In this document: positions 31,307 through 39,171 of the stretch, piece after piece | Layout: each line of letters starts with the position of its first letter | How positions within the stretch are numbered: position 1 is the stretch's first letter | Origin: Paenibacillus alvei DSM 29 | GTDB lineage: Bacteria; Bacillota; Bacilli; Paenibacillales; Paenibacillaceae | Direction: 5' to 3' | Assembly (NCBI RefSeq): GCF_000293805.1 | Contig: NZ_AMBZ01000002.1 | Location: forward strand, 725,001-789,000 | Length of the DNA: 64,000 nucleotides | The notes under the pieces: model-generated | Told to the model about the DNA's origin: nothing | Seen by the model: the letters and a program-made list of their open reading frames with translations, nothing else | Database searches by the model: none | Program-made: the position numbers and the translations under genes

Positions 31307-31858
31307 ATGGTATATCATATTTGGGAAGGGAAAAGGGTCAGATTGCGATCCATTGTCGCCAGCGATTGGGAGAATTTCCACGCCAATGATTATGATACGG
31401 AGATTGCCCGATTATGCGATGAGGTTCATTTTCCCAGATCCGAAGAAGGTGCTCGATTATGGACGGAACAGCGGGCGGCTGCAGCGCCGGAAGGCGATCA
31501 GTTTCGGTTTGCCATTGAAACGCTTGCGGGTGAAATGGTGGGCGGAATGAACGCGCATGGCGTGGATAAGCGAAATGGCACATTCAAATATGGCGTGTCG
31601 ATATTCCGAGAGCATTGGCGCAAGGGTTATGCTTCGGATGCGATTCAGGTATTGCTGCGCTACTATTTCGAAGAACTGCGTTATCACAAGGTGACTGCGC
31701 ATGTATATGCATATAATGAAGCATCAATTTCAATGCATGAGCGTCTAGGGTTCCGGCAGGAAGGAAGACTGAGAGATATGGTCTTTACGAAGGGGCAATA
31801 CTACGATGAGCTCATTTTTGGCTTAGTTCGTAGTGAATACGATGCCCTGCAAAAGTGA
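31307..31858 (+). CDS. GNAT acetyltransferase (RimJ/RimL type)
   Basis: The 183-residue protein has the RimJ/RimL layout: WEGKRVRLRSIVASDWENF at the start, then YGVSIFREHWRKGYASDAIQ (acetyl-CoA loop) and VYAYNEASISMHERLGFRQEG. GAGGAGCG precedes the ATG. It acetylates an unknown N-terminus or amine. It has its own promoter and terminator. Confidence 0.9.
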   Translation: MVYHIWEGKRVRLRSIVASDWENFHANDYDTEIARLCDEVHFPRSEEGARLWTEQRAAAAPEGDQFRFAIETLAGEMVGGMNAHGVDKRNGTFKYGVSIFREHWRKGYASDAIQVLLRYYFEELRYHKVTAHVYAYNEASISMHERLGFRQEGRLRDMVFTKGQYYDELIFGLVRSEYDALQK

Positions 31859-31896
31859 GTTGATCAATTTGTATGAACGATTCCTTATAAATAGGG

Positions 31897-31943
31897 AAGC
31901 CATAGAGTGTCCGCCTGTTAAAGGCAGAGCTCCATGGCTTTTT
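31897..31943 (+). terminator. terminator after the RimJ/RimL-type gene
   Basis: AAGCCAT (31897-31903) pairs with ATGGCTT (31934-31940) with further imperfect pairing inside, followed by T residues. Confidence 0.65.
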
Positions 31944-31979
31944 GTGTTTGGAAAGCAATCGCGTATATCTAGGGGCAGC

Positions 31980-33161
31980 CTATCGGCAAGCTTCCGCAAG
32001 AGTACGGGCAATTACTTCGCTGTCTGCCTCTCTATATACATACACGTGATCATGAGGCTGAGGGATATCAGCCCATCCTTTTTCAATGGCTAGTTTGTAA
32101 AAATGGACTGCTCGTTCCTGTTCACCGGTCAGATAGAACATGCAGGCTGCATTCCAATACAATGCCGCATCGCCGCCCCAGTCCCAGCCTTGATCCAACG
32201 CTTGCGAATAGCTCCATGCAGAACGGGCATAATCCTTGCTTACGCCATATCGTTCATCGCCGTGCATGTAATGGTTGCCGTTAACGAGGAGATTGTTCAG
32301 CGGGAGGTTCCAACCGAACAGAACCGGGAAATCAGCAAGCTGCTTAAATCCGACGGATAAAGCTGTGCGCTGCGACCCGATATTGCTCGACCAGCATTGC
32401 CATCCGACGCGGGTAATGCCGCGCTGCTTGGCCAGCAAGAGCGTTCCGGATACCGTCTTGCGCGCCCAGCCTTGATTGCGGTATCCTTCATCCGTTTCGA
32501 TACCCAACTCGCATTCGTTCCCGACGACCCAATCGGTCAGGCACCAGCTTATTATGGCCGGCCCGTCGCCCGTGTGCTGGACAGCCACGCATCCAAAGCC
32601 GTTTCCCTCGAAAGCTTCCAGTGAGGGCCAGACCTCTAAGATTTCATCGATGAGCTCTTCGGCCCCTGTCAGATTCTCCTGCTTGAGTAGACTGAGGGTA
32701 AGCGGCATTACGCGATCATCCATAACGGGATCCACGCTGCGTGGATCACACGTGAATGTCATGCGGCCGCTTCGCATAGGCAGGATATCCTTCATAACCA
32801 ACTCCAGTGCTGCTTGCCATACATCGTCATCGCTAGGATAAAACAATACATAGTCCAGCTCTCCGTCAGAAGCAAGGCTTGGCAGCAGTTCTTTAGCAAG
32901 CAATTGATTGATTTCCCACAAAAACGGATGAGCTCCCTCGCACGAGGCTGTAGGATTTCCTCCCAGAAAAATCATCCCCTGCGGACTCGTTAATAACGCC
33001 AGTTTACCGTCATGGGCAAGGAATACACGGCCAGCTACAACGCCTGAAAGTACGCCTTTCACCGATAAATGCTGCGGGAATGAGTGAATAAGTTCCGCCG
33101 CTTGGTGGAACTCCTCGTTAGCAAGCTCTCTGCCATGAGCCATTTGCTGTGAATATACCAT
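31980..33161 (-). CDS. GNAT acetyltransferase with C-terminal TPR-like tail
   Basis: The 393-residue protein has an N-terminal domain of the GNAT_acetyltran type, then a GNAT core (ECELGIETDEGYRNQGWARK, CWSSNIGSQRTALSVGF). After residue about 300 a helical repeat segment resembles Sel1/TPR units (SKDYARSAWSYSQALDQGWD, AALYWNAACMFYLTGEQERA, VHFYKLAIEKGWAD). The tail may bind a partner. The ATG at 33161 follows GGGAGG by nine bases; a GTG at 33182 is possible. A short leader frame lies upstream. Confidence 0.83.
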   Translation of the reverse strand: MVYSQQMAHGRELANEEFHQAAELIHSFPQHLSVKGVLSGVVAGRVFLAHDGKLALLTSPQGMIFLGGNPTASCEGAHPFLWEINQLLAKELLPSLASDGELDYVLFYPSDDDVWQAALELVMKDILPMRSGRMTFTCDPRSVDPVMDDRVMPLTLSLLKQENLTGAEELIDEILEVWPSLEAFEGNGFGCVAVQHTGDGPAIISWCLTDWVVGNECELGIETDEGYRNQGWARKTVSGTLLLAKQRGITRVGWQCWSSNIGSQRTALSVGFKQLADFPVLFGWNLPLNNLLVNGNHYMHGDERYGVSKDYARSAWSYSQALDQGWDWGGDAALYWNAACMFYLTGEQERAVHFYKLAIEKGWADIPQPHDHVYVYREADSEVIARTLAEACR

Positions 33162-33194
33162 ATTGGTTGGCCTCCCATACACATATGAGAGGAT

Positions 33195-33263
33195 TCATAG
33201 AATCGATACTAGAAATCCATACCTCTCACATGCGCTTTGATTAGTTTGTTCGTAATCAAACAT
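33195..33263 (-). CDS. possible 22-aa leader peptide before the GNAT-TPR gene
   Basis: On the minus strand AAAGGAGTG precedes ATG. The frame reads MFDYEQTNQSACERYGFL and four further codons before TGA, ending 34 bp upstream of the acetyltransferase start. Its first codons form one arm of an 8-bp inverted repeat. A regulatory leader is possible, or chance. Confidence 0.3.
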   Translation of the reverse strand: MFDYEQTNQSACERYGFLVSIL

Positions 33264-33449
33264 CATCACTCCTTTAACTTGTAGGATAAGGTTGCACGAA
33301 GGTGGTATTCATAGATGTCACGGCTTATTATGGTGCAAACAGGAAAAATATTCAAGGTATTTGTTGTGGCAAGAGGTTGGTAGTTAAAGATGAGTAAGCT
33401 GCGATAGGTATAAGGTGGCAGGTAAAAATGGAGAAATGAGATGACTGTA

Positions 33450-33487
33450 AAATAAGTAAATAGGCTGCAGATCATTGATCTGCAGCC
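33450..33487 (-). terminator. terminator of the ArsR-CoADR operon
   Basis: GGCTGCAGATCA and TGATCTGCAGCC (33463-33487) form a near-perfect palindrome. On the minus strand it is followed by TATTTACTTATTTT. Confidence 0.7.
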
Positions 33488-33541
33488 TTGTAGTTCGAAT
33501 TGTCCTTTGATTGCTCTATAGAACAAGAAAGGAATGATATA

Positions 33542-36025
33542 TTAAATAAATAAATTAATGCCCGATTGATCAGCCTTGCCTAGATAGTAGCCTACACCGC
33601 CGATGATAACGCCATCGATTAGCTCCTCATGGGCGATGCCCATGACATCCATCGACATCTGACAGGCAACGATTTCGACACCCTGCTGAATTGCAGATTC
33701 AATCAACTCTTCTAGCGAGGATACATTGTTATTGTTCATCACCGAGCGAATCATTTTCGGTCCGATGCCCATCATGTTCATCTTCGACAAGCCCAGCTTC
33801 TGGCTCCCTCGCGGCATCATAGCACCGAACATTCTACCGATAAAGCTTTTGTTAACGGGAATCTTGTCCGGCTTGCGCAAAATATTCAGACCCCAAAACG
33901 TGAAGAACAATGTCACTTTCTTTCCTGAAGCGGCTGCCCCGTTCGCAATAATGAAGGAGGCGATGGCCTTATCGAGATCGCCGCTGAACACGATCATGGT
34001 ACTGCGATCTGAGGACACACTGCGTGTGTCTGCCAGTTGCGGCTCCTTTGCAGAGGATGTAGGCGGCAGCTTGCGAATATGGGCTTCAATCGTCCCATCC
34101 GTGTGTTTCTGAACATGCAGCAGCTCCTGCTTGCTCATACCTGCCCAAGCTTGGATATCCTCATAGAAGCCGGGATCGGATGCATTTACTTTCAACACTT
34201 GACCTTCCTGCATCACATCCATCTGCTGCTTCACTTGCATGAGTGGACCTGGGCAGCATAAACCACATGCGTCCAGGGTGCGATCGAAGGAGTACTGTGT
34301 ATCTTTCTGTTCATTGCTTTCTTTTACTGGACTCACCGCCGTGTCTTGGTCAGGCCTGGCAGGCGGCGTAATCTGACCGGGGGTATATTGTGTATGCTGA
34401 TATGTCTTATATCCACCCGTTAAGTTCTTCACTTTGAAGCCATGCTGACTTAGGATACGTGACGCTGTATAACCGCGCAGACCAACTTGGCAGTAGACCC
34501 AGATTTCTTTCTCCCGATCGAGCTCGTGCAGACGGCCTCTCAGCTCATCCACGGGAATAGACAGCGAGTCAGGAATATGACCATTCTGATGCTCCATATC
34601 CGTACGTACGTCAACAAGCATTGTAGTGTGTGGATTACGCTGTTCCAGATCGGCAGGCGTGAACACGTCTACAGCGCCTGTCCGTATATTCTCAGCTGTG
34701 TACCCGGCCATGTTCACAGGATCTTTAGCGGAAGAATACGGTGGTGCATAGGACAATTCGAGCTCCGTAAGATCAGTAACGGTACCGCCTAAGCGTATAA
34801 CCGTAGCAATGACGTCCATCCGTTTGTCTACGCCGTCATAGCCGACAATTTGGCTTCCGAGCACGATGCCTTCCTCATTAAAAATAAGCTTGATTGTCAT
34901 TGGCTTGGCACCCGGATAGTACCCGGCATGGGAATTCGGATGTACATAAGTAACCTTGTATGGCAACTCTAATCGTTGCAATGTTTTTTCGTTATTCCCT
35001 GTTGCAGCACCGGTTAATCCGAATACCTTCAGGATGGATGTGCCTTGCGAACCTTTATAGGAAGTGCCAAGTCCGCTTACATTGTCTGCTGCGATGCGCC
35101 CTTGCTTGTTGGCTGGCCCTGCAAGCGGGATCGCTGTTTTTGTCCCATTTACGAAATCGACAACCTCAACTGCGTCTCCTACGGCATAAACATCTTCTAC
35201 ATTGGTTTGCAAGTGATCATTTACGATAATGTGACCACGTGGCCCCAGCTCAATGCCGCTATCTCGAATAAAGCCCGTGTCCGGTGCTACCCCGATTGCG
35301 AGAATGACCATATCGCTTGCGAGCACTTTGCCGCTGGCCAGCTGTGTTTCTATTCCGCCGTTCGTATCACGGAACGATTGCACACGGTCATTTACAATGA
35401 GAGATGTACCGTGCTGCTCCATCTCCTTAGATAGAATTCCTGCCATTTCTGCGTCAAATGGAGCAAGAATGGCTGGTCCAGCCTCTACTAACGTGACATC
35501 CAGCCCAATTTCGCGCAAATTCTCGGCCATCTCCACCCCGATGAATCCACCGCCAATGACGACAGCAGAGCGGGTGCCATCTTCCATCACGCGCGTCTTC
35601 ACGCGATCCGTATCAGGAATATTACGAAGCGTATAAATTCGTTTACTCTCAATACCTGGAAGCGGTGGACGTACCGGCTTCGCACCGGGGGACAGAATCA
35701 GGGAATCATACGATTCCTCGTATTCCCCTTTCTCTTTGCTGCGTACCCGTACCTTTTTCGCTTGCGTATCAATGCCGATGACTTCGCTGTGCACGCGCAC
35801 ATCGATATTGAATCGGCGGTGCATAGCTTCTGGTGTCTGCACGAACAGCTTGTTGCGATCTTGAATGGTATCTCCGATATAGTAGGGAAGCCCGCAGTTA
35901 GCGAACGATACATAAGCATCCCTTTCAAATATGACGATGTGGGCATCCTCATCCAGTCTGCGCAGACGTGCTGCGGCAGAAGCCCCTCCAGCTACTCCTC
36001 CAACGATCAGTACCTTTTTGCTCAT
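33542..36025 (-). CDS. CoA-disulfide reductase / rhodanese / TusA / DsrE four-domain fusion
   Basis: The 827-residue protein joins four sulfur-handling modules. Residues 1-450 form an FAD/NAD(P)H CoA-disulfide (or CoA-persulfide) reductase, with GGVAGGASAAARLRR and redox Cys44 in FANCGLPYY. A rhodanese domain (about 455-550) has Cys512 in YCQVGLRG. A TusA-like domain has the CPxP motif at Cys591 (CGLCCPGPLMQ). A DsrE-like domain (about 680-827) has a conserved Cys near 788 (VACQMSMDVMG). CoADR-rhodanese fusions reduce persulfides and polysulfides; the added carriers suggest internal relay of sulfane sulfur. It overlaps arsR by four bases. Confidence 0.92.
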   Translation of the reverse strand: MSKKVLIVGGVAGGASAAARLRRLDEDAHIVIFERDAYVSFANCGLPYYIGDTIQDRNKLFVQTPEAMHRRFNIDVRVHSEVIGIDTQAKKVRVRSKEKGEYEESYDSLILSPGAKPVRPPLPGIESKRIYTLRNIPDTDRVKTRVMEDGTRSAVVIGGGFIGVEMAENLREIGLDVTLVEAGPAILAPFDAEMAGILSKEMEQHGTSLIVNDRVQSFRDTNGGIETQLASGKVLASDMVILAIGVAPDTGFIRDSGIELGPRGHIIVNDHLQTNVEDVYAVGDAVEVVDFVNGTKTAIPLAGPANKQGRIAADNVSGLGTSYKGSQGTSILKVFGLTGAATGNNEKTLQRLELPYKVTYVHPNSHAGYYPGAKPMTIKLIFNEEGIVLGSQIVGYDGVDKRMDVIATVIRLGGTVTDLTELELSYAPPYSSAKDPVNMAGYTAENIRTGAVDVFTPADLEQRNPHTTMLVDVRTDMEHQNGHIPDSLSIPVDELRGRLHELDREKEIWVYCQVGLRGYTASRILSQHGFKVKNLTGGYKTYQHTQYTPGQITPPARPDQDTAVSPVKESNEQKDTQYSFDRTLDACGLCCPGPLMQVKQQMDVMQEGQVLKVNASDPGFYEDIQAWAGMSKQELLHVQKHTDGTIEAHIRKLPPTSSAKEPQLADTRSVSSDRSTMIVFSGDLDKAIASFIIANGAAASGKKVTLFFTFWGLNILRKPDKIPVNKSFIGRMFGAMMPRGSQKLGLSKMNMMGIGPKMIRSVMNNNNVSSLEELIESAIQQGVEIVACQMSMDVMGIAHEELIDGVIIGGVGYYLGKADQSGINLFI

Positions 36026-36312
36026 GATGTCTCCTCCCCGAAAAATGCTTTAACGAGCTGTTTTACCTTCTCGTTCTCTACCTGATAGTTCACTTCTAGA
36101 CCGTTGCGATGTGCGGTTACAATCCCCATGCTGCGCAGCTTCTGCAGGTGTTGGGATACCGTGGATTGCGGCAAGCCAAGGCAGTCCTGCATGAAGGATA
36201 CATTGCAGCTCCCTTTATCCAGCAGCCCCTTCACGATACAGAGGCGAACAGGATGTGCCAGAGCCTTTAGCAGCTCGGCAGTATCATTAAAACGTTCATA
36301 GTCATTATTCAT
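36022..36312 (-). CDS. ArsR-family regulator of the sulfur fusion protein
   Basis: The 96-residue winged-helix repressor has LLKALAHPVRLCIVKGLLDKG and the recognition helix QSTVSQHLQKLRSMGIV. Cysteines occur at LC, SC and DC positions in the first half, which could sense persulfide or metal. Its stop overlaps the next start as ATGA, so the pair is translationally coupled. An inverted repeat upstream is a likely operator. The inducer is inferred from the partner gene only. Confidence 0.9.
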   Translation of the reverse strand: MNNDYERFNDTAELLKALAHPVRLCIVKGLLDKGSCNVSFMQDCLGLPQSTVSQHLQKLRSMGIVTAHRNGLEVNYQVENEKVKQLVKAFFGEETS

Positions 36313-36399
36313 ATCATGTCTCCTTTAGCGTTTCTAGGAAAGTGAATAGATAGAATGGCTCATTATCTGCAAGAAGGTGTTGCAGTAAATAAATCGTTA

Positions 36400-36417
36400 T
36401 ATCGTTATATTACGATA
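36400..36417. promoter_or_regulatory. candidate ArsR operator
   Basis: TATCGT-TATATT-ACGATA is a perfect 6-bp inverted repeat, with another TATCGTTAT-like copy just before it. It lies about 90 bp upstream of the arsR start in a very AT-rich promoter-like stretch. Confidence 0.5.
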
Positions 36418-36574
36418 TTAATATATAATGAAAATAAAATCAACATAAGAGGATGAAACTAATAACTGGAATCGGAGGCGCTGGATTCAGCCTTATATTG
36501 TGCAGAAGGGAACAGCCTTACCCGATTATGTGTGCTAGAATGGACATAAATCCTAAAATAATGTGGTGATAACG

Positions 36575-37321
36575 ATGCAACTAAGCGATATTGAACATAA
36601 CATACGAGTGATCCGCGAACGTATCGAGCAGGCTTGTAAGCGCAGTGGGCGCAACCCTGAGGAAGTAAAGCTGATGCTCGTTACGAAGACAGTTCCGGTT
36701 GAACGAATTCAGATGGCATTGGACGCAGGGGAGAACTTAATTGGGGAAAATAAAGTTCAGGAAGGACTGCAGAAGCGGGAGCCGCTTACTTCGGCTAATC
36801 CGTCGCTAGACTTCCACTTTATCGGCCATTTGCAAACAAACAAGGTGAAGGATGTACTTAAATTTGCAACATGCATTCAATCCGTCGACCGCATGAAGCT
36901 GGCTACGGCACTCCATGAGCGGCTGCAAAAGGAAGGCCGTACGATGGATGTCCTTATCCAGGTGAATACATCGTATGAGGAAAGCAAATTCGGCGCTGCC
37001 CCAGAGGATGCACTTGCTTTAATTCAGGAGGTAGCCAAGCTGGACACGCTCCGCATTAAGGGGCTAATGACAATCGGGCTGTTCACCGACGATCAAGAAA
37101 AAGTACGCAAATGCTTCAAGTTGCTCCAGAATATTCGTCGTGAAGCGCAAGAACTTGCACTGCCAAACGTCAACATGGAAGTTATGTCGATGGGGATGTC
37201 TGGAGATTTCGAAACGGCAATTGAGGAAGGATCAACGCTGGTGCGTGTGGGCTCTGCCATTTTCGGCAAGCGCATCTATCCAGACAGCCACTATTGGAAT
37301 GAGAGCGTAAAATCCGAATAA
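36575..37321 (+). CDS. YggS family pyridoxal phosphate homeostasis protein
   Basis: Binds PLP and affects B6 and amino-acid balance; no enzymatic reaction is established. The family features are KLMLVTKTVPVERI with the PLP lysine, GENKVQEGLQK, FHFIGHLQTNKVK and MSMGMSGDFETAIEEGSTLVRVGSAIFG at the end. Length is 248 residues. The ATG at 36575 has GGTG at a suitable distance; a GTG at 36563 is the alternative. It stands apart from the usual division-gene cluster, so it may be a second copy. Confidence 0.92.
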   Translation: MQLSDIEHNIRVIRERIEQACKRSGRNPEEVKLMLVTKTVPVERIQMALDAGENLIGENKVQEGLQKREPLTSANPSLDFHFIGHLQTNKVKDVLKFATCIQSVDRMKLATALHERLQKEGRTMDVLIQVNTSYEESKFGAAPEDALALIQEVAKLDTLRIKGLMTIGLFTDDQEKVRKCFKLLQNIRREAQELALPNVNMEVMSMGMSGDFETAIEEGSTLVRVGSAIFGKRIYPDSHYWNESVKSE

Positions 37322-37341
37322 ATGGGTGGAATAGGGATGGA

Positions 37342-37371
37342 AGAAGAGAGCCGTGGGGCTCTCTTCTTTTC
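37342..37371. terminator. bidirectional terminator
   Basis: AGAAGAGAGCC (37342-37352) and GGCTCTCTTCT (37357-37367) pair perfectly, followed by TTTCTATTT. It separates the convergent YggS and anti-sigma genes. Confidence 0.85.
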
Positions 37372-38516
37372 TATTTCGAAGGTGTAACGGGAAATGTAAC
37401 TTCGAGCTCGGGGATATATTTGATAAGTGGCTTTCCAACTGCTCCAAACTTGAATTGGGATTTATCCTGCTCATTGATAAGATTTAGATAAGGCTTGATC
37501 GTAATGGACGTCGGAATAGGGTCGTATGGCTGGTAAAGTAAATTGAACAGGATCGTTTTTCCGTTGTCCTCATGTAATCCTGAACCGTTTAGCAATTTGA
37601 CTGTGCGTCCTTTATCATCGTAGATTTCAAATCCAATCGGCAAATCATTGACCGTAATCGAATTGCCTTTCGATATTTCTAGCCTTGCGGCGAGACTCGT
37701 CGTAATCGGCGTTAATTCCACTTTATTGTATGTGATGGTGAATGGACTGCCAGCTTTCGAAATGTACGGCTTCATGAGGACTGAATCCTTTGTTTGCATG
37801 GAAACGGGAATCGTCATTTGATAAGGCTCTTGTATGCCTGACACGGTAAGCTTAACCGTTAAATCGAACTTGTCGGGCAAGGATTTCCCTTCTGGATTTC
37901 GCATATCGGAGAACATAAGGATCGCCGAATTTTCATTTTCCCCTGGGGAAGTAATGATGCCAACCGAGTGCTGGTTGTATGTATATTCGTCAATCCTTTT
38001 TCCATTAATAAGGAGTTGAATATTACTTAAAGATTCCGTTAAGGGTTTGCGGCTACTGCTCTCCTGCAACCCTAATAAGCCCGATCGTTCAATGCCAACT
38101 GCCACTCGTACTCCGTCATAGGTTGCTACCGGAATCGAAAGTGTCAGACCATGATGGGTCACACTCTGCCCAGATGAGGTGACAAGTCCTTTTTCGTCAG
38201 CTGCCTGCAGACCTAGATCTCCCGCAAGGCGAAAAAGACTGCTCACGCCCGGCACATGTCTCATGGACTCGGCTACCGTGGGAGACAGGAAGGAGACCCC
38301 TATTAATAAGACGAATGCAGCAACTGCTGCAGCAATCGATGTGACAATGGAACGGACTGCTGGACTGCGACGTGTTTTGCGTGAAGCTTCAACAAATAGT
38401 GGCTCGGTATCCAATCGATTCATAATTTGGCCCGTAAAATCGGGATTTGTCGGCGTTTGGCGAATCCATGCCTCTAACTGTTCACTATCTACACCGTTAC
38501 GATGGCTTGATGACAT
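37371..38516 (-). CDS. membrane anti-sigma factor (DUF4179-like)
   Basis: The 381-residue protein has an N-terminal cytoplasmic part of about 65 residues, one membrane helix (SIVTSIAAAVAAFVLLIGVSF) and a long extracytoplasmic beta-rich domain. This matches DUF4179-type regulators paired with ECF sigma factors. The ATG at 38516 overlaps the sigma gene by 20 bases and has AAGGAGG upstream, so the two are coupled. It presumably holds the sigma factor inactive until an envelope signal arrives. The family name is from memory of the layout. Confidence 0.75.
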   Translation of the reverse strand: MSSSHRNGVDSEQLEAWIRQTPTNPDFTGQIMNRLDTEPLFVEASRKTRRSPAVRSIVTSIAAAVAAFVLLIGVSFLSPTVAESMRHVPGVSSLFRLAGDLGLQAADEKGLVTSSGQSVTHHGLTLSIPVATYDGVRVAVGIERSGLLGLQESSSRKPLTESLSNIQLLINGKRIDEYTYNQHSVGIITSPGENENSAILMFSDMRNPEGKSLPDKFDLTVKLTVSGIQEPYQMTIPVSMQTKDSVLMKPYISKAGSPFTITYNKVELTPITTSLAARLEISKGNSITVNDLPIGFEIYDDKGRTVKLLNGSGLHEDNGKTILFNLLYQPYDPIPTSITIKPYLNLINEQDKSQFKFGAVGKPLIKYIPELEVTFPVTPSK

Positions 38517-39081
38517 GCTTATGAAGACCTCCTTCCTCTGTGGATGGACTGGCTTGATATCGAAGCAGTTTTTTCCGCAAACGTTCATATTTCTTTCGAA
38601 TCGTTGATGGCTTTATATCCATAATCTCGCTAATTTCATCGAAGCTATATTCTTCTACGGCCCTTAATAACAAAATATGCCGCTCTTCTGTAGAAAGCTT
38701 GTCCAGCAATTGATAAACCAGATCTTCATACTTAAGCTCTTGATCATTGATTTGATCGCGTTTTAACAGGGAGAGTATTTTTCGGCGTCTACTTCTGCGG
38801 TTCAAAATATCCAAGCAATGATTGTAGGCAATCTTATAGATCCAGGCTGAAAAAGATACCTGAGGCTCGAAAAGGTGGATACGTTGAAAGCCTTTAATAA
38901 ATATGTCCTGAACAGCGTCCTCGGCTTCTTCCTTGCTGCCCAACAAATAGTAGCAGTATAGATAAATTTGTTTCTGAAATCGATGGATGATATGGGTGTA
39001 GGCTTCTTTATCTCCACGCTTGACTTGAGCAATGGCATGTTCTAAAGTCTCAACAGTTTGATAATCTAAGCTGGATGGCAT
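38497..39081 (-). CDS. ECF-type RNA polymerase sigma factor
   Basis: The 194-residue sigma factor has region 2 (YLYCYYLLGSKEEAEDAVQDIF, FSAWIYKIAYNHCLDILNR) and region 4 (LDKLSTEERHILLLRAVEEY, FDEISEIMDIKPSTIRKKYERLR). Regions 1 and 3 are absent, as expected for the ECF group. It precedes its likely anti-sigma gene. A TATAAT on the minus strand (39133-39128) lies about 50 bp before the start; the -35 is unclear. The extension after region 4 is short and basic. Confidence 0.92.
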   Translation of the reverse strand: MPSSLDYQTVETLEHAIAQVKRGDKEAYTHIIHRFQKQIYLYCYYLLGSKEEAEDAVQDIFIKGFQRIHLFEPQVSFSAWIYKIAYNHCLDILNRRSRRRKILSLLKRDQINDQELKYEDLVYQLLDKLSTEERHILLLRAVEEYSFDEISEIMDIKPSTIRKKYERLRKKLLRYQASPSTEEGGLHKHVIKPS

Positions 39082-39171
39082 AGCCGTATGGATCCTCCTT
39101 TCATACAGCCCGGATTAACAATGCCTTATTATAGCTTCACTTTTGGGTAATAAGAGCACTGTTTCAGTGCA

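Larger units (their letters stand above)
33162..33541 (-). other. intergenic region with leader ORF and terminator
   Basis: It contains a 22-codon frame (33195-33263, described separately), an inverted repeat TTTGATTA/TAATCAAA (33236-33243, 33253-33260), and the terminator of the CoADR fusion gene. The 33290-33450 part shows no supported feature. Confidence 0.45.

Noticed and set aside
33266-33526. 86-codon minus-strand frame in the gap after the CoADR fusion gene
   Set aside because: It crosses the terminator palindrome, has no ribosome-binding site and gives a composition typical of AT-rich non-coding DNA.
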